Assembly: GCF_017894385.1 (NCBI RefSeq) | Contig: NZ_CP059560.1 | Location: forward strand, 1,426,001-1,490,000 | Direction of reading: 5' to 3' | DNA length: 64,000 bases | DNA from: Aromatoleum petrolei | GTDB lineage: Bacteria > Pseudomonadota > Gammaproteobacteria > Burkholderiales > Rhodocyclaceae | Shown: positions 61,297 to 64,000 of the stretch, one piece after another | Numbering within the stretch: position 1 is the first letter of the stretch | How the letters are laid out: every line of letters starts with the position of its first letter | Program-made: the position numbers and the translations under genes | Notes under the pieces: model-generated | Told to the model about the DNA's origin: nothing | Databases searched by the model: none | What the model saw: the letters and a program-made list of their open reading frames with translations, nothing else

Positions 61297-62457
61297 TCAG
61301 TGCTCCTTGCCGTCCACGCGCGGCGCGAGCAGGAAAGGGATGTAGCGCCAGCCGAGGATCGCGAAACATGCGAACCACGCGGTCGCCGACAAGTGGATCC
61401 ACCCGGTGTACATGCCCGGCGCGAGCTGCGGTAACACGACGCGCGCGACGAAGGCGCCGATCATGAGCCACAGCACGAGCTTGTCGCCGGCGTCGAACAC
61501 GACCTTGCGCCCCGTGTGCCCCTTCGAGATGCGCACCAGCATCGCGGGGATGATCAGCCCCATCACGCCGAACGTGAACACGTGTACCGGCAGGCTCCCG
61601 ACCCAGCCCGGCGACCAGTGCAACGCGATGAATTCAAGCAGCAGCTGCGAAGCGATCGCCGCATAGCCGAGGTACATCACCGCGAGCTCGATCCTGCGCA
61701 TTGCGAACTGCGGCTTCCAGAAGACCAGGCGCGCAACGAGAAGAAAGGCGAGTGCGACCAGCAGCGCACCGGCCATTGCCTTCGGCATCCACGCGACGAA
61801 CACCAGCGACAGCGCCATCAGCTTGATCGGCAAGTCCAGCATCGGGTCGCGCAGGATATCGACTTGGAACACCCCCTTCATGAACTGCGTCAGCGTACGT
61901 TCGAGCATCACGAGGAAGGCGACACGGAAGAGTCCGACCGCCATCGCGACGCCGGCCTGGAAGTGCGCACCGTCGAGGAGCAGCAGCTTGGCGGCGAGGA
62001 AGAGCGGCAGCGCGACGAGGAAGAAATAGTTGTCGCGGAAGCTGTCCCGGCTGCGGTAGCGGATCAGCGTCCACAGCAGCATCGCGACGATGGAACCGAG
62101 GAACACCGTGTTCGACAGCCAGAACAGCGCCGCCGGCCACGCGCCGCCCCAGGCCATGCCGACGCGCTCGAACAGCCACGCCGCAACCAGCCACATCAAG
62201 GCTGCCCCGTGGTAGCCGCGGATCTGCACCCAGTTCTTCGACGCGGTGAGCAGGAAACCACCCATCACGGCCCAGCCGAAGCCGAAGAACATCTCGTGCG
62301 CATGCCACTGCACCGGCGTGAACCGCCCCGCCGGCGCAGGCAGCGCGCCACCGAACATCAGCGCCCACAGCAGCGGCAGGCTCAGGCCGGCGAGGCACGC
62401 GAGGCTGAAGAAGGGGCGGAAACCGACGAGCCAGAGGGGGTGGGAGGCGAGCTTCAT
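61297..62457 (-). CDS. nnrS: NnrS-family heme/copper membrane protein
   Basis: The 386-residue protein has about 12 helices and NnrS motifs WLVGFRPFFSLACL, QWHAHEMFFGFGWAVMGGFLL and PVHVFTFGVMGLIIPAMLVR. NnrS reduces the toxic effects of nitric oxide in denitrifiers. It is convergent with the RlmN-like gene. A CRP/FNR-type regulator would be expected but no site was searched for successfully near its start. Confidence 0.9.
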   Translation of the reverse strand: MKLASHPLWLVGFRPFFSLACLAGLSLPLLWALMFGGALPAPAGRFTPVQWHAHEMFFGFGWAVMGGFLLTASKNWVQIRGYHGAALMWLVAAWLFERVGMAWGGAWPAALFWLSNTVFLGSIVAMLLWTLIRYRSRDSFRDNYFFLVALPLFLAAKLLLLDGAHFQAGVAMAVGLFRVAFLVMLERTLTQFMKGVFQVDILRDPMLDLPIKLMALSLVFVAWMPKAMAGALLVALAFLLVARLVFWKPQFAMRRIELAVMYLGYAAIASQLLLEFIALHWSPGWVGSLPVHVFTFGVMGLIIPAMLVRISKGHTGRKVVFDAGDKLVLWLMIGAFVARVVLPQLAPGMYTGWIHLSATAWFACFAILGWRYIPFLLAPRVDGKEH

Positions 62458-62621
62458 GCGAAGGACCGGAGGAGCGGAGAACGGGTGACGGGAAGAACCC
62501 GCGGGCGATTCTGGGCGAGGTCGGCAGGCATCTCCTTGATCTGCGACATGTCGCGTCTGTCATTTCGCTGCACCACGGCGCATGACAGAATGCCTGCAAC
62601 GCCCCGACCCGGTACCGGACC

Positions 62622-63812
62622 ATGCAAGACGCCCCGCGCGCGGCCCCCTCGACCCGACCGAAGCTGCCAGCCGCAGTCTGGATGCTCGGCTTCGTCAGCC
62701 TGCTCATGGACGTGTCCTCCGAGCTGATTCACAGCCTGCTCCCGGTCTTCCTCGTCACCTCGCTGGGCGCCGGCGCCCTCGCGGTCGGCCTCATCGAAGG
62801 CGCAGCCGAAGCGACCGCGCTGATCGTCAAGGTCTTCTCCGGCGCGCTGTCCGATTACTGGGGCAAGCGCAAACCACTCGCCGTCCTCGGCTATGGTCTC
62901 GGCGCGATCTCCAAGCCGCTGTTCGCGCTGGCGACGAGTTCCGGCATGGTGCTCGCCGCACGCCTGATCGACCGCGTCGGCAAGGGCATCCGCGGCGCAC
63001 CGCGCGACGCGCTGGTCGCCGACATCGCCCCGCCCGAAGTGCGCGGAGCCGCCTTCGGGCTGCGCCAGTCGCTCGACACCGTCGGCGCCTTCCTCGGCCC
63101 GCTGCTCGCGATGGGCCTGATGGTGCTGTGGGCGAACGACTTCCGCGCGGTGTTCTGGGTCGCGATCATCCCGGGCTTCCTGTCGGTCGCGCTGCTCTTC
63201 TTCGGCGTGCGCGACCCCGAGCGCCCGGCCGGCACGCCGGTGCTCAACCCGATCCGGCGCGAGAACCTGCGCCTGCTGCCGCGCGCCTACTGGTGGGTCG
63301 TCGGCATCGGCGCGCTCTTCGCGCTGGCGCGCTTCTCGGAGGCCTTCCTCGTGCTGCGCGCCCTCGACGCCGGCCTGCCGGTCGCGTACACGCCGCTGGT
63401 GCTGATCGGCATGAACGTCGTCTATTCCCTCACCGCCTACCCCTTCGGCCGCCTTGCGGACGGCATGAGCCACGCGCGCCTGCTCGCGCTCGGTCTCGTC
63501 GTGCTGGTGGCGGCCGACCTCGCATTGGCGCGCGGCGACACCTGGCCCTGGCTCATCACCGGCATCGCCCTGTGGGGCCTGCACATGGGCATGAGCCAAG
63601 GCCTGCTCGCGACGATGATCGCCGACACCGCCCCCGCCGCGCTGCGCGGCACCGCCTACGGCGTCTTCAACCTCGTCAGCGGTATCGGCCTGCTGTTCGC
63701 GAGCGCGCTGGCGGGCCTGCTATGGGAACGGTTCGGCGCAGCCTGGACCTTCCACACCGGCGCCGCGCTCGCCGCCGCGACGCTGCTCGTCGTCCTGCTG
63801 CGGCGGAGCTGA
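62622..63812 (+). CDS. MFS transporter
   Basis: The 396-residue protein has 12 hydrophobic segments and the MFS motif DYWGKRKPLAVLGYGLG after helix 2, with DRVGKGIRGAPRDALVAD after helix 4. The class is related to uncharacterised MFS carriers near membrane stress genes; substrate unknown. Confidence 0.82.
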   Translation: MQDAPRAAPSTRPKLPAAVWMLGFVSLLMDVSSELIHSLLPVFLVTSLGAGALAVGLIEGAAEATALIVKVFSGALSDYWGKRKPLAVLGYGLGAISKPLFALATSSGMVLAARLIDRVGKGIRGAPRDALVADIAPPEVRGAAFGLRQSLDTVGAFLGPLLAMGLMVLWANDFRAVFWVAIIPGFLSVALLFFGVRDPERPAGTPVLNPIRRENLRLLPRAYWWVVGIGALFALARFSEAFLVLRALDAGLPVAYTPLVLIGMNVVYSLTAYPFGRLADGMSHARLLALGLVVLVAADLALARGDTWPWLITGIALWGLHMGMSQGLLATMIADTAPAALRGTAYGVFNLVSGIGLLFASALAGLLWERFGAAWTFHTGAALAAATLLVVLLRRS

Positions 63813-63900
63813 GCAGCCGCGCCAGGCCGCCACCCCCTCAGGCGCAGCACGTTTCATCGCTACAATCGCGACCTCAACCCCTTTTCGCACGCCCCACCGA

Positions 63901-64000
63901 TGCTCCCGCCCGCCCTACTCCTCCTCGGCCCCACCGCCAGTGGCAAGACCGCCTCCGGGCTCGCGCTTGCACGTCGCCTGCCGGTCGAGATCGTCAGCGT
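63901..64000 (+). CDS. miaA: tRNA dimethylallyltransferase, N-terminal fragment
   Basis: The first 33 codons are visible and continue past the window edge. The start [20 protein letters not shown] has the P-loop GPTASGKT typical of MiaA, followed by [12 protein letters not shown]. MiaA transfers the dimethylallyl group to A37 of tRNAs reading U-starting codons. Confidence 0.85.

Overview
The window is GC-rich, gene-dense chromosomal DNA that reads like a free-living betaproteobacterium of the Azoarcus/Thauera/Aromatoleum type (Rhodocyclales). This rests on gene content (BenE and FUSC carriers, TRAP transporter, NnrS, octaheme cytochrome, DegQ with a QseBC-like pair, miaA at the edge) and is an inference, not a species call. 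I see no rRNA, tRNA, CRISPR array, insertion sequence or prophage.

Region by region. 1-15.7 kb is a run of small unrelated units: a GCS2 ligase with a class I amidotransferase, an ammonium transporter behind a sigma-54/NtrC promoter, a MocR regulator facing an FMN split-barrel protein, a TetR/AcuI pair with matching operators, BenE facing an XRE-cupin regulator across two 16-bp palindromes, a FUSC exporter, a secreted lectin-like protein, and ArgO facing ArgP.

15.7-40.7 kb is dominated by organosulfonate (taurine) dissimilation, split in two. The first part holds a TRAP uptake system (tauKLM-like), a two-subunit dehydrogenase (tauXY-like), sulfoacetaldehyde acetyltransferase (xsc), a TauZ/YeiH-type exporter, an extra thiS-thiG pair, an APC permease, and an operon of CobS-like AAA+ ATPase, CobT-like VWA protein and two tandem Lin0512-family proteins. 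After about 6 kb of other genes (cupin, flavocytochrome, PepSY, TerB, GAF-GGDEF-EAL) the second part holds a TauE/SafE exporter, phosphotransacetylase (pta) and a divergent IclR regulator. Expected route: taurine is imported, deaminated to sulfoacetaldehyde, cleaved by ThDP-dependent Xsc to acetyl phosphate and sulfite; Pta makes acetyl-CoA and sulfite or sulfate is exported. The two parts are tied by a tripartite operator (three 6-bp half-sites at 11-bp period) found in front of tauX, xsc, the cobS-like operon, pta and iclR. Upstream of tauX, of xsc and between pta and iclR it occurs as pairs 80-82 bp apart. The IclR protein is the obvious candidate to bind it.

The most promising undescribed piece is the CobS/CobT-like plus double-Lin0512 operon. 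MoxR/VWA pairs usually remodel or metallate an enzyme, no CobN or other cobalamin gene is nearby, and the shared operator puts it in the taurine regulon. Its target is unknown.

40.7-64 kb returns to housekeeping and envelope genes: a CDP-alcohol phosphatidyltransferase, a membrane sulfatase, a DUF445 protein, an orphan RTX protein, TerC behind a yybP-ykoY (manganese) riboswitch and terminator, two two-component systems, a DegQ protease behind a PmrA/QseB-type box, a sulfur-redox operon (cytochrome c, triple rhodanese, octaheme tetrathionate reductase-like cytochrome, cytochrome b), an RlmN-like radical SAM enzyme, NnrS, an MFS carrier and the start of miaA.
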